From assembly GCF_000003195.3 (NCBI RefSeq), contig NC_012870.2, positions 25,164,501-25,228,500 of the forward strand: a DNA stretch of 64,000 bases, read 5' to 3'. A program made the translations under genes and the position numbers. This document shows, piece by piece, positions 12,301 through 22,978 of this stretch (positions within the stretch are counted from its first letter, which is position 1; every line of letters starts with the position of its first letter). Source of the stretch: Sorghum bicolor. Taxonomy: Eukaryota > Streptophyta > Magnoliopsida > Poales > Poaceae. The notes beneath the pieces were generated by a model that was given only the letters and a program-made list of their open reading frames with translations, was not told the origin of the DNA and did not search any database.

Positions 12301-12846
12301 ATACAGAGGCTCTTCAGCCGCCTTCTTCAAGGCCTCCATCCCTTTCATTAATAACATTGATGGTTCAGTATGACGATGCAACATTGCCTCTAAGAATTCA
12401 AAATCTTCCGCGGCTGTATCATTTGGTAAGACATGAGTTCTGTCATCAGCATTTCTCCCAGCAAAACCACCAGCAGTAACATTTGGCACAACATGTTCAC
12501 TTTGGTGTGTGTCGTGCAAAAACTGAAATCCTTCATCAGGCATGTCTGGACCGTCGACGTCAATATTCGCAGGGTCCCCAATTGTATAAGGTGCCGAGCT
12601 ACCCTCTCCATGCTTTGTCCAAATCAAGTAATCCTTCATAAATCCTCGACATACCAGATGAGAAATGATTGCTTCAGTATCTTCAAAAATATTAATATTT
12701 CTGCAGTCGATGCATGGACAATATATGTGCTTCGTCTTTGTTCTCAAAGCATGGTTCTTAGCAGCATCAACAAACCTATGGACCTCAGGTATGTATGATG
12801 GATCTAGTCTTGATAAGTTATACATCCAGAAGGACCGCTCCATCAT
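9326..12846 (-). pseudogene. TNPD-type CACTA transposase (Transpos_assoc - Transposase_21 - DUF4218/4216), broken
   Basis: This would encode the catalytic transposase of the CACTA element. From the start MMERSFWMY at 12846 there is a Transpos_assoc domain with CPCIDCRN. The Transposase_21 domain follows, with ACRNHCILYRGDEY and CPKCGASRYK, continuing through GCVVCIDGTHY and KELDIRHAIDGMHVQKN. DUF4218 (ELHPVLQENGKYHLPAA, FPPSFFDIMVHLVVYL) and DUF4216-like sequence (FRCQWVEDKHVTVD) complete it. The frame reopens past 9593 and ends at TAG 9326, so the protein was longer than the 9593 stop suggests. Lesions: TGA near 11695 where TGG is expected, a one-base deletion near 11586, TGA near 10551 and TAA at 9590-9592. 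Gene identity is clear; function is lost. Confidence 0.9.
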
Positions 12847-12867
12847 GAGCTGTGCAAAAATTAGTAA

Positions 12868-14269
12868 ATTAATTGATCTCAATGCAAAACAAGTAGTTTA
12901 GGAAAATTGTCATCTAACCTTTCAAACAACAACTTGTGAAGATGAAAACCTCGGAGCTAACATTAAAAATAAAGACAAAACCCTAAGTAATAATAAAAAA
13001 ACTAACAACTAAATCAAATTTACAAGGTAGAAAAACACCATTGATGGAATCAACTAAATATATACCTTGATTCACTATAATAAATTTGATAAAGAAACAT
13101 GGAAATATATAAAAATACATATTGCATAATGAAATCAAATTTACATAAAAATGAACATCCTAAACAATAGAAAACTTATCTTTCTCTTTCTTCCCAAGCA
13201 TGGAAACACCATTCATGGAAAGCACTACATATATATTTCTTGGATTCACTAATTAGAGAAGAAAACATAGAAAAAAAGAGAGGAGAGACTTCATCTAACC
13301 ATCTTAAGAAACCTCATTTGAGCAAATATAGTCCATACCTAGCTATTCTACTCTCTCTCTCTCACGGTGAAACCCTAGATCCAAAAAGTAGCTCTAATTG
13401 AGCAAGAGGGCACAAAAAGAGCCTTTAGAGGCATCAACTAACCTTTCTTAGCCACCTCCTTCCAAGAAATGAAGATCAAAATCTCCCCCCTTGTATTTTA
13501 GAAAAACTGGACCTCCAAGATGTGCTCCAATGGAATGTGGCTGCTACCTACAGTTCTGCCCGAGGAGGATTAATTGATCTCAATGCAAAACAAGTAGTTT
13601 AGGAAAATTGTCATCTAACCTTTCAAACAACAACTTGTGAAGATGAAAACCTCGGAGCTAACATTAAAAATAAAGATAAAACCCTAAGTAATAATAAAAA
13701 AACTAACAACTAAATCAAATTTACAAGATAGAAAAACACTATTGATGGAATCAACTAAATATATACCTTGATTCACTATAATAAATTTGATAAGGAAACA
13801 TGGAAATATATAAAAATACATATTGCATAATGAAATCAAATTTACATAAAAATGAACATCCTAAACAATAGAAAACTTATCTTTCTCTTTCTTTCCAAGC
13901 ATGGAAACACCATTCATGGAAAGCACTACATATATATTTCTTGGATTCACTAATTAGAGAAGAAAACATAGAAAAAAAGAGAGGAGAGACTTCATCTAAC
14001 CATCTTAAGCAACCTCATTTGAGCAAATATAGTCCATACCTAGCTATTCTACTCTCTCTCTCTCATGGTGAAACCTTAGATCCAAAAAGTAGCTCTAATT
14101 GAGCAAGAGGGCACAAAAAGAGCCTTTAGAGGCATCAACTAACCTTTCTTAGCCACCTCCTTCCAAGAAATAAAGATCAAAACGTCCCCCCTTGTATTTT
14201 GGAAAAACTGGACCTCCAAGATGTGCACCAATGGAATGTGGCTGCTACCTACAGTTCTGCCCAAGGAGG
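12868..14269. repeat. 701-bp tandem duplication in the CACTA leader
   Basis: Copy 1 is 12868-13568 and copy 2 is 13569-14269, head to tail with a 701-bp period. They start at ATTAATTGATCTC and end at CCCGAGGAGG and CCCAAGGAGG. Only scattered single-base differences are visible. The region lies between the transposase start codon and the element's 5' repeats. A related sequence recurs at 41660-41950 in another CACTA remnant. Confidence 0.95.
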
Positions 14270-14282
14270 AAGAAGGGGTGGG

Positions 14283-14485
14283 GTATTTATAGAAAGAATA
14301 GCACAGGCGGTTTGTGTAAATCCTTTAACACAGGCGGTTTTCTTATATGAACCGCCTGTAAAGACCTATTTACACAGGCGGTTTTTAAATCTTGCCGTAC
14401 AAATTTACACCACAGGCGTGTTACAACTATAACCGCCTGTGAAAATTTTTTGCCCCCGCCGGCTTAGAGCATCTGTGTACTAGTG
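14283..14485 (-). promoter_or_regulatory. CACTA 5' terminus: TATA box and subterminal repeats
   Basis: CTATAAATACC on the minus strand (14282-14292) is preceded upstream by several ACAGGCGGTTT units in both orientations (14300-14450) and the terminal repeat ending at 14485. This is the expected promoter for the TNPD-type gene. Confidence 0.75.
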
Positions 14486-14488
14486 ATT

Positions 14489-14741
14489 ATAAGCTTCTAC
14501 ATATCCATTCGTCATACGGCGTGTGTTAGATTGAGTAGAGTACCTGTGGGTTCAGGTTAGTGAGTCTGCAAATCCTGGCAAGAGCACAGGTCGATGCATG
14601 TATTTGACTTGACGGCCACCATGATTCGTTGCGCACATGAGGTGTGGTAGCACCTGTGGTACTCCCTTATCCTGAGAGAGACTCTCCCGGCCGCGCGCTG
14701 ACAGGTTAGGTTTTGCAGTTTGAAGTTTGAACACATTGACT
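14489..14741. other. Intergenic, no gene seen
   Basis: Short unique-looking stretch between the CACTA element and the next MITE. No coding or RNA signal is recognised. Confidence 0.5.
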
Positions 14742-14749
14742 AATGACTA

Positions 14750-14993
14750 AGAGCAAATTTAATAATACAACCTATTTGCTGGCTGTAAGGTGCCTTGCAG
14801 CATTCTCATAGCCTATTCATACAATAGTTAGCTATTCACTATTAATATATCACCCACTTATCTCTCTCATAAAGTTTCTTAGTTCGTGTGCTTAAGCTGG
14901 CTATAAGCTTACAGCGTGTTTCTCCTCTCTCTCCTCCCTCTCTACTCCACCTAAACATTTAGCCGGCTTATAACCCACTACAATACTTGCTCT
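14750..14993. mobile_element. Non-autonomous hAT-type MITE, 244 bp
   Basis: The element starts AGAGCAA and ends TTGCTCT, and is flanked by an exact 8-bp duplication AATGACTA (14742-14749 and 14994-15001). An 8-bp TSD is typical of hAT transposition. Internal inverted similarity (TTATAAGC/GGCTATAAGC phrases) and lack of coding capacity fit a MITE. Confidence 0.88.
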
Positions 14994-15018
14994 AATGACT
15001 ATAGTTACTACTTACTAC

Positions 15019-15572
15019 CAATGTTATCCTAAACACTAAACGGTAAACAGTCGGTCACGCTTCGTTTAGCGTTTAGACTGTTTAGATGATGTTTAAACGG
15101 ACTAAAACGGTCTAAACGGTTTCACACAATATTACAAAAATATGCATATTTTTAATGTAAAATCAATCATTCTATCATTTATACATATTTATGCAACTAA
15201 AAAATCATTTATTTTATTATGTATATATGTTTATGCATGTTATAAGAATTAAATATACATATTTATGCATGTAATAAATCAATTTTACATATTTATAAAT
15301 ATAATAAATTTGAATATACAAATTGTTGATATAAAATTCAACTAGATTCATCTGGTGTTTGCCTAAACGGTCGTTTAAACAGCCGTTTAGCATGTTTAAT
15401 ACCGTTTACAACCATTCCGTTTAGGCCGTTTAGACAATTTTTTTTTCCATTTTTTGACCGTTTAAACGGTCAACTATTTAATTTCTTGTTTACCCCTAAA
15501 CAAAACAGTTTGCCACCATTTACCGTTTAATAATCATTTAATCGGCTATTTAGGCCGTTTAGGCGAACACTG
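15019..15572. mobile_element. Non-autonomous hAT element with CCGTTTA repeats, 554 bp
   Basis: The ends are CAATGTTATCCTAAAC at the left and the inverted form of CAGTGTTCGCCTAAAC at the right, flanked by an exact 8-bp duplication CTTACTAC (15011-15018 and 15573-15580). Both subterminal regions are packed with CCGTTTA/TAAACGG units in both orientations, likely transposase-binding sites. The interior is AT-rich and non-coding. Confidence 0.93.
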
Positions 15573-15580
15573 CTTACTAC

Positions 15581-16670
15581 TTGCGGTGGTGACCTCGAGA
15601 ACCGCACAAGGGCCACACACACAATGTCAACTTGGACCGAGCTCAAGAGTCCAACAGACTGACATTGTGTGCGCGTGTCTGAACAATGGTATATTGGTAC
15701 ATAGTAGTGTCTTATTAGCACACATCACAGTCGAGAGTGCCCGACACGATGTTTTATTTGTAGAATCGCTTCATTCTAGGTGGTGTTTGGTTTGGGAAAT
15801 CGCTGCATTCTAGATGAATTTGTGCATCATGAGTTTATTCCTCAAATTTGGTAGAATAATTACATTCTTCATACTACTAGTACTACTTATTATCTTTTAA
15901 GGAATAAGGTGCATAATAACCTATACTATTTCACAAACCAAACAAAAAAGATGAGAAACAAATAGGTAATGGAGGCGAAACCATATGCTGAAGTCGACTT
16001 CGGGGGAAGGCAATTTTGCCACTGCCCGGTCGTCATTTTGGGATTTGTGCCGTGCCTGGCTTTGGGACGGTCCTATTTGGTCCCGTCTCTGTCAGTCCTT
16101 TCCGTCATGACTGTTTCAAGCGACGTCGCCAGCAGACCTTTCCGTCAGGACTGTTTCAAGCGACGTCGCCAGCAATGACTGCAGCTGCTATGCCGGCGGC
16201 AACGCAGAGCCGCGGGGCTGGGGCGACGCTCGAGCTTGAAAAGGGCCATGTCACGGCCGTGTTGGGAGCAGCACCAGCAGGCGGCGGAGGTGGAGGCGGC
16301 CCTGCCTACGTGCTTGGCGAGGAAGCTGTTGGTAGCAGTGCCGGGAGGCGGCCGGCGAGCATAGCGGCGGGGAGCGCAGCGGTGCTGAACAATAGCTAAT
16401 GTGCCGAACAGAGCAGGAGCACCAAGATCATACCTTAGATTCACAGACAAGAATCCAAAACTTTGCATTAGAGCCCTTTGAGAAGCTCTCCAACTAGCAA
16501 AGCATGCTTGAGACAACGTCCACATATACTCATCTAGATTAACCATGCATGAGGATTTTTCTCTCACACGAATCAGATAGGGCTAGTGCTAGGGTCACTT
16601 TGGAGAAGGAATCTGTACAAAGATGAAAGCATTGCCTGGTGCCCTTGAGGGAAGATTTAAAGGCATTGCA
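15581..16670. other. Intergenic with hairpin, possible MITE and short tandem repeat
   Basis: No gene is recognised. A potential hairpin pairs CACACACAATGTCA (about 15615) with TGACATTGTGTG (about 15659). An imperfect inverted pair, GTGTTTGGTTTG (15783) and CAAACCAAAC (about 15940), may mark a MITE, but no TSD is evident. A 40-bp direct repeat beginning CCTTTCCGTCA occurs at 16097 and 16137. A GC-rich open frame runs to 16399 on the plus strand but has no domain I recognise. Confidence 0.45.
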
Positions 16671-16675
16671 ATTAA

Positions 16676-17567
16676 TGTTGGAAATAAAAGCAATTAGCGA
16701 TGTATAGATTAATTCCGACAATAAGAAAAAGACTAACGACATGCATCACAGATATATGAATCAAAACTAGCACTCCGATTTGAATCAAGTTCACGGGATC
16801 TAGTGTTAGCAATAGAAATTATATAAAATCGAACAACAGAGAGAGGATAGACATCCTTACAATGGGGTTGTCGGTGCGCAGATATATGAATCAAAACTAG
16901 CACTCCGATTTGAATCAAATTCACGGGATCTAGTGCTAGCAATAGAAATTATATAAAATCGAACAACAGAGAGAGGATAGACATCCTTACAGTGGAGTTG
17001 TCGGTGCGAAGGAAGAAGAGGAAGAAGACGAAGACCGTCGATGGAGATCGGTGAACACCGGGCGTAGTGGGAAGAAGACGTCCAGCGAGCAGTCGCGACG
17101 GCGCTTTCCAAAAACAGTCACGACGGCGCTTCTCAAAAACCTAATACGCCCCCTACCCCGTGCAGGGACGCGAGGAGACGTAGGCTTCGGAGCCTGCTCT
17201 CCCGGCACCTAGGCCAGCGCAATCTCTTCCATGCATGCAAAGGTTCCAAGTAGTAAAAGAAAACCGTGCACCCGCAAGGGTCCAAGCGGGAAATCATCGG
17301 ACTATTCACGCGCATGTCGTGCATGCGCGCCCACTGGCCCTGCCCGGCCCGGCGAGGTGAGCGAGCGCGCGCGTGTGGTTCTTCCTTTTCCTCTCCCCAA
17401 TTACTTCAACAAGATGGAGATAGCTCAACTTTTTAAATTGACCTCACTCCACTTGAAGTAGTAAGGTGGGACTAAAGTCCCCCACCTTTCCATATATGCA
17501 TGCATGTATGAGTGGGCCTTTAGGATTTATTTAGAATTGCTTGGCCCATGGCCCAAAACATCTAACA
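16676..17567 (-). repeat. Copia 3' LTR, rearranged
   Basis: 892 bp. Compared with the other LTR it has an extra tandem copy of about 130 bp (repeats starting 16749 and 16879) and lacks about 210 bp corresponding to roughly 22398-22611. The missing part includes the TATA box. Confidence 0.93.
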
Positions 17568-18113
17568 ATCCCCCACCACATCCCAAGGGCGCGCGAGTCA
17601 TACTCCCTGTACCACAGTACTATTAATATACCGGCTATTCAGTGGAGACCGGTTAAGGTTGAACATCCACCTAGAACAACAAGATAGACCCATCCGCAAC
17701 TGCACAATGGACTAGGCCTTGAATTGACAGTTTGGTGCGAATAGGCTTCACTCGAAGTCTTGACTGGTACTAGGCCGCCATAGCCAACCCCACGAGTGGA
17801 GCGTATAAGTTATACTCCTAACTCACTTCATGAGCCTATTAAAGAATACCCAATTCTTATAAACTACGACTAACAGTTGGGCTCACATAGGTGTGTTCTT
17901 ACAAGAATACTCTATAGGACAGTATCTTGCTATAAAGCCTCAGAACACATTAAGACAAAGTCAACTTGCCTTACAGAAATGAGAGTACTGCATCTCCAAC
18001 GGAGTGGGTCAAATGAAACGGTTGTACTCTCCCATTAACCAACAACTTGTTCTTCTCAAGTCCTAATTCACGGGATCTCTAATCACATAGGTTGGGTTAC
18101 TGCTGAGGTTAAC
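17568..18113 (-). other. Copia 3' untranslated region
   Basis: Non-coding stretch between the RNase H stop and the 3' LTR, ending in the polypurine tract next to the LTR. No accessory gene is seen. Confidence 0.7.
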
Positions 18114-21100
18114 TCACATGGGTCTCAATCCCATCTCCTTCGATGCATTGTCAATCACGGTGCGTGATAGTCCCTTTGTAAAGGGATCTGCCAGGTTTTT
18201 AGCTGTCTGGATATAGTCCACAGCTATTACTACGGAGCTCCTTAATTTCCTGACAGACTTCAGTCTACGCTTTATATGTTTGCTGGACTTTTTCCCATTA
18301 TCCTGACTATTCTTCATCTTTGTGATCACTGTTTGATTATCACAGTTTATGAGAATAGCATGAATTGGTTTCTCAACCAAAGGCAAGTCCATCAATATAT
18401 CTCTTAACCACTCAGCCTCAGTAGAGGCTGTATCTCGAGGTGTAAGCTCTGCCTCTATTGTAGACTTTGTAAGTATTGTCTGCTTACAAGACCTCCAAGA
18501 GACAGCACCACCACCCAAAGTGAATATGTATCCACTAGTGGCCTTAAGCTCATCTGCTTCTGACATCCAGTTTGAATCACTATATCCTTCAAGTACCCAT
18601 AGGTACCATGAATAGTGAATTGCATAACTCATTATACCTTTTAGGTAACGCATTACCCGATCAATACCACGCCAATGATCACTTCCTGGATTAGAGAAAA
18701 ATCTACTCAACTTGCTTATAGAAAATGAGATATCAGGGCGGGTTGCGCTAGCTAGATACATCAATGAGCCAATAATTTGAGAGTATCTTAGATGATCCTT
18801 TCCTAGCCTTTTATTCTTTCGAAGTATTAGACTAGGATCATAGGGTGTTGGAGAAGGTTTGCAATCCATACAACCGAAACGGTTCAAAACCTTTTCCATA
18901 TATTGAGACTACAAAAGAGTAATCTCATTCTCACCCTTATTAAGTTTAATATTGAGGATCACATCGGCTTCTCCCAAAACTTTCATGTCAAAATTTTCGG
19001 ATAAGAATGATTTAAGATCATTGATCTCATCGATGCTCGTACCAAAAATTAGTATGTCATCAACATACAAATACAAGATTACTCCTTTGCCCCCACCATA
19101 ACGGTAATACACACAAGTGTCGACTTCATTTATTGCAAACCCAGCAGAGGTCAATGTCTTTTCAAACTTCTCATGCCACTGCTTTGGTGCTTGCTTTAAG
19201 TCGTACAAGAATTTGAGTAACCTACACACCTTGCCCTCTTGTCCTTGTGCTATAAATCCATCAGGTTGATTCATATAAATTTCTTCATCTAACTCTCCAT
19301 TAGGAAAGCCGTCTTCGTGTCTATCTGATGGACAAGAAGCTTATGGAAAGCAGCCAAGGATAATAGCACTTGGATTGTAGTTAATCTGGCAACAGGTGAG
19401 TAGGTATCAAAGAAATCCTCATCTTCTTTCTGTGTAAAACCTTTAGCAACAAGCCTTGGTGTACTTTTCAATAGTACCATCAGGCCTGAGTTTCTTTTTA
19501 AATACCCATTTACAGCCAATTGGTCAGCAACCCACTAGTGTATCTACTACTTCCCATGTTCCATTTGCAGTGATGGAGTCCATCTCACTATGGACTGCAT
19601 CCTTCCAATAATCTGCATCTGGTGATGCATATGCTTCTGCAATGGTCGTGGGAGTATCATCTATGAGATAGACAATGAAGTCGTCACCAAAGAATTTTTC
19701 AACCCTGTGTCTCTTACTCCTTTTAGGAGCTACAACATTGTTATCTTCTTCAATACCAACTGGGTCTATAATTGGCTCTATTGAGGGTGTGGGCTCAGGA
19801 ATAAATTCATTAGACGAACTCGGTAAAGAATAAGCAATATTCATTAGGAAAATATTCTCAAAGAAAGTAACATCCCGTGACTCCAAAAGTGTATCTACTA
19901 AAACATCAGGCGCTTCAGATTTTATCACTAAGAACTTATAAGCCGTGCTATGATACGCATAACCCAAAAAGATACAATCAATGGTCTTTGGTCCAAGCTT
20001 GCACTTCTTATTAACTGGTACGCTGACTATGGCCAAACAGCCCCACCTACACAAGTAATGGAGTGATGGTTTCCTCCCTTTCCATCCTTCATACGGAGTA
20101 ACTTTACTATTCTTAGTTGGAATTCTATTTAGAACATGACATGCTATTAAAACAGCCTCCCCCACCATGCTTTAGCCATATCGGATGTTCCTAACATGGC
20201 ATTCACCAAGTCCATTAACGCCGGGTTCTTTCTTTCGGCAACCCCATTAGATTTGGGTGAATATGGTGGTGCCCGTTCATGAATTATTTCATTCTCCACA
20301 CAGAAAAGATCGATCTCATTGGAAAAATACTCTCCACCATGACCAGACCTAACACGCTTGATTTTCTTTTCTAATTGGTTCTCTACCTCAGCCTTATAAG
20401 TCTTAAAACATTCAAACGCCTCATCTTTAGTTTTTAGAAGAAACACATAGCAATATTTAGTTGCATCATCAATTAAAGTCATGAAGTATCTTTTTCCTCC
20501 GTTTGTCAACACACCATTTATTTCACAAATATCAGAATGTATGAGCTCTAGTAATGTCGTGCACCTCTCGTCTACAGCCTTGTGAGGCTTACGAGGTTGC
20601 TTCGCTTGCACACATGCTTGATATTTAGAGCCTTTGACAATACAAAAGTTCAGAATTAAACTCATACTAGATAAACGCGTCATACAACCAAAATTAATGT
20701 GACACAAACATGAATGTCATATATCTGCCACTGAATTGTTTGAATCACACACATGGTTCACAACTTTATTACAGAAATCGGAGAGTGAAAAGCGAAACAA
20801 GCCTCCGCTCTCGTAACCTTTGCCAATGAATTGGCCATACCTCAAGATGACTACTTTATTTGACTCAAACACCAGCTTGAACTCATCTCGACACAAGAGG
20901 GATCCACTAATGAGGTTCTTCTTTATTGAGGGCGCATGCTGCATGTTCTTGAGCCACACGATCTTTCCCGAAGTGAACTTCAGATCGACCGAACCAACAC
21001 CAAGAACAGAAGCATGCGAGCCGTTCCCCATCATGACGGTTGAACCTCGTGCGATCTGGTAAGATGAAAACATAGAGATATCAGTACAAACATGAATATT

Positions 21101-21992
21101 GGCTCCTGTATCAATCCACCAATCATTAGATTGAAATATAGAAAATACACTAGGTAAATAATTACCGTACCCAGATCCGCTAGGATCGCCAATAGTCACA
21201 TTGGTAGATTTTTGCCCTTGCTGATTCTTCTTGCCTTTGTGGTTCTTGCACTTCTTGGCAAAGTGTCAATTCTCACTGCAAATGAAGCATATAACCTCAT
21301 CCATGTTCATCTTCTTCTTCTTGAACTGAGTAGTCTGAATAGCCTTCTGCTTGTTCTTGCTAGCATGCTGCATCACATTGGCACTGGAGTGTTCTAGGGC
21401 TTTTGGTGGAGCATCCTTTGCCCGAGCCTTCTCTTCAACATCAAGACCAGCCAACAGATCCTCAACTGAGATCTTCTGTCTTTTATATTTTAGAGCTGTG
21501 GCAAAGTTTCTCCATGACGGAGGCAACTTGGCAATCATATCACCAGCCACAAACTTGTCGGGCAAGACGCGTCCGAGTTGTTCAAGTTCTCTCAAAATAA
21601 GTTGGAACTCATGAGCCTGTTCCACGACTGAACGGTTTTCAACCATTTTGAAGTCAGGGTACTTCTCCATCACATACAACTCGTGCCCAGCGTCTGCAGC
21701 ACCGAACTTATGTTCAAGTGCCTCCCACAGTTCAACAGCACTTTTGATGTTTATGTAAACATCACACAACTGGTCAGAGAGAATGCTAAGAACACATCAT
21801 ACGAAAATCGTCATAGCCGTAGTAAACTCCTACACCTCTTTCTCAGATTTGAGAGGTCAGTGCGGGAGGATTACCCACGACCCAAAACACGCCCATAGCC
21901 GTAAGCCACATCTGAGCCCTCGTTTGCCATCTCTTAAAATTCACACTAGTGAACTTCTCCAGTTTCATCGCATCAGTATATCCCTTAGTCAT
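18114..21992 (-). pseudogene. Copia gag-pol polyprotein, decayed
   Basis: Gag starts near 21992 (MTKGYTDAMKLEKF, then FKRWQTRAQMWL) and continues with a UBN2-like domain (LWEALEHKF) and the start of a zinc knuckle (CFICSEN, about 21270). Protease carries WWIDTGANIHVC (about 21110). Integrase lies at 20150-20700 with HSDICEING, SPKSNGVAERKN and a retained final Glu; the usual RSDxGGEY segment reads RSGHGGEY, so a catalytic Asp appears lost. Reverse transcriptase (18909-19520) has YVDDILIFG. RNase H (18114-18900) has YSDSNW and ADPFTKGLS. Frames are broken between 21843 and 21769, near 21266, 20710, 20150, 19520, 19280 and 18905. It would have encoded the replication proteins; it cannot now make a full polyprotein. 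Confidence 0.9.
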
Positions 21993-22019
21993 AGCTAAAT
22001 GCCTATCAAGTTTTTGGAT

Positions 22020-22973
22020 TGTTGGAAATAAAAGCAATTTAGCGATGCATAGATTAATTCCGACAATAAAAATAAGACTAACGACATGTATTATAGATAT
22101 ATGAATCAAAACTAGCACTCCGATTTGAATCAAGTTCACGGGATCTAGTGCTAGCAATAGAAATGATATAAAACTGAACAACAGAGAGAGGATAGACATT
22201 CTTATAGTGGGGTTGTCGGCGCGAAGAAAGAAGAGGAAGAAGACGAAGACCGTCGATGGAGATCGACGAACACCGGGCGTAGTGGGAAGAAGACGTCCAG
22301 CGAGCAGTCGTGACGACGCTTCCCAAAAACCTCATACGCCCCCTGCCCTATGCAGGGACGCGAGGAGACATAGGCTCCGGAGCCTGCTCTCCCAACACCG
22401 ATGGCACGTAGACGACGGGATGGGGAAGACGGCGGCAACACAGTAATGTGGCGATGAAGAGATGAATCTCTCCGTACAAAGGACGACGTCTCGCCCCATA
22501 TTTATACACACGTCGCACGCAACAAATAGGTAAGCAATCAATCACAGTATTATGGAAATATTATCTGCCGTTTACGCACTTGCCATAATACGAGAATAAT
22601 TGCTTACCAAATAGGCCATCACAATCTCCTCCATGTATGCAAAGGTTCCAAGTAGCAAAAAGAAACTGCGCACCCGCAAGGGTCGAAGTGGGAAATCAGC
22701 GGACCATTCACGCGCATGTCGTGCATATGCGCCCACTGGCCCCGCCCTGCCTGGCAAGGCAAGCGAGCGAGTGCGCGCGTGTGGTTCTTCCTTTACCTCT
22801 CCCCAATTGCTTCAACAAGATGAAGATAGCTCAACTTTTTAAGTTGGTCTCACTCCACTTGAAGTAGCAAGGTGGTACTAAAGTCCTCCACCTTTCCATA
22901 TATGTATGCATGTATGAGTGGGCCTTTGAGATTTATTTGGAATTGCTTGGCTCATGGCCCAAAACATCTAACA
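22020..22973 (-). repeat. Copia 5' LTR with core promoter
   Basis: 954 bp. The minus strand holds a TATA box TGTATAAATATGG (22496-22508), which would drive the element. The fuller length and retained promoter contrast with the other LTR. Confidence 0.9.
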
Positions 22974-22978
22974 ATTAA

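Larger units (their letters stand above)
2913..14485 (-). mobile_element. Full-length CACTA (En/Spm-type) DNA transposon, 11,573 bp
   Basis: The left end reads CACTAGTACACAGA and the right end is its exact inverted complement. The flanking 3-bp duplications are ATT (2910-2912) and ATT (14486-14488), as expected for CACTA transposition. Both genes read on the minus strand, so the element's 5' end is at 14485. Order from that end: subterminal repeats and TATA (14283-14485), a duplicated leader (12868-14269), a TNPD-type transposase (9326-12846), an internal repeat array with a second TATA (8602-8745), a Transposase_24/Ulp1 gene (3702-7469), and the 3' repeats. Both genes carry stops or frameshifts, so the copy cannot supply its own transposase, though its ends look intact. 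A MITE is nested inside at 3261-3503. Confidence 0.95.
16676..22973 (-). mobile_element. Copia LTR retrotransposon, 6,298 bp
   Basis: It is flanked by 5-bp duplications ATTAA (16671-16675 and 22974-22978). On the plus strand both LTRs begin TGTTGGAAAT and end CATCTAACA. Coding order on the minus strand is gag, protease, integrase, reverse transcriptase, RNase H, which defines Ty1/Copia. The 5' LTR is therefore 22020-22973 and the 3' LTR 16676-17567. A purine-rich tract (TGTGGTGGGGGAT on the minus strand, 17568-17581) sits just before the 3' LTR. I could not recognise a standard initiator-Met primer-binding site next to the 5' LTR. Pol is broken in several places. Confidence 0.96.

Noticed and set aside
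15615..15670. Hairpin as a microRNA or other RNA gene
   Set aside because: The stem is only about 12-14 bp with a loop of about 30 bases, with no evidence of processing or conservation.
16016..16399. GC-rich plus-strand open frame as a host gene
   Set aside because: It contains a 40-bp direct repeat and low-complexity Ala/Gly sequence, with no domain, splice structure or promoter I can support.
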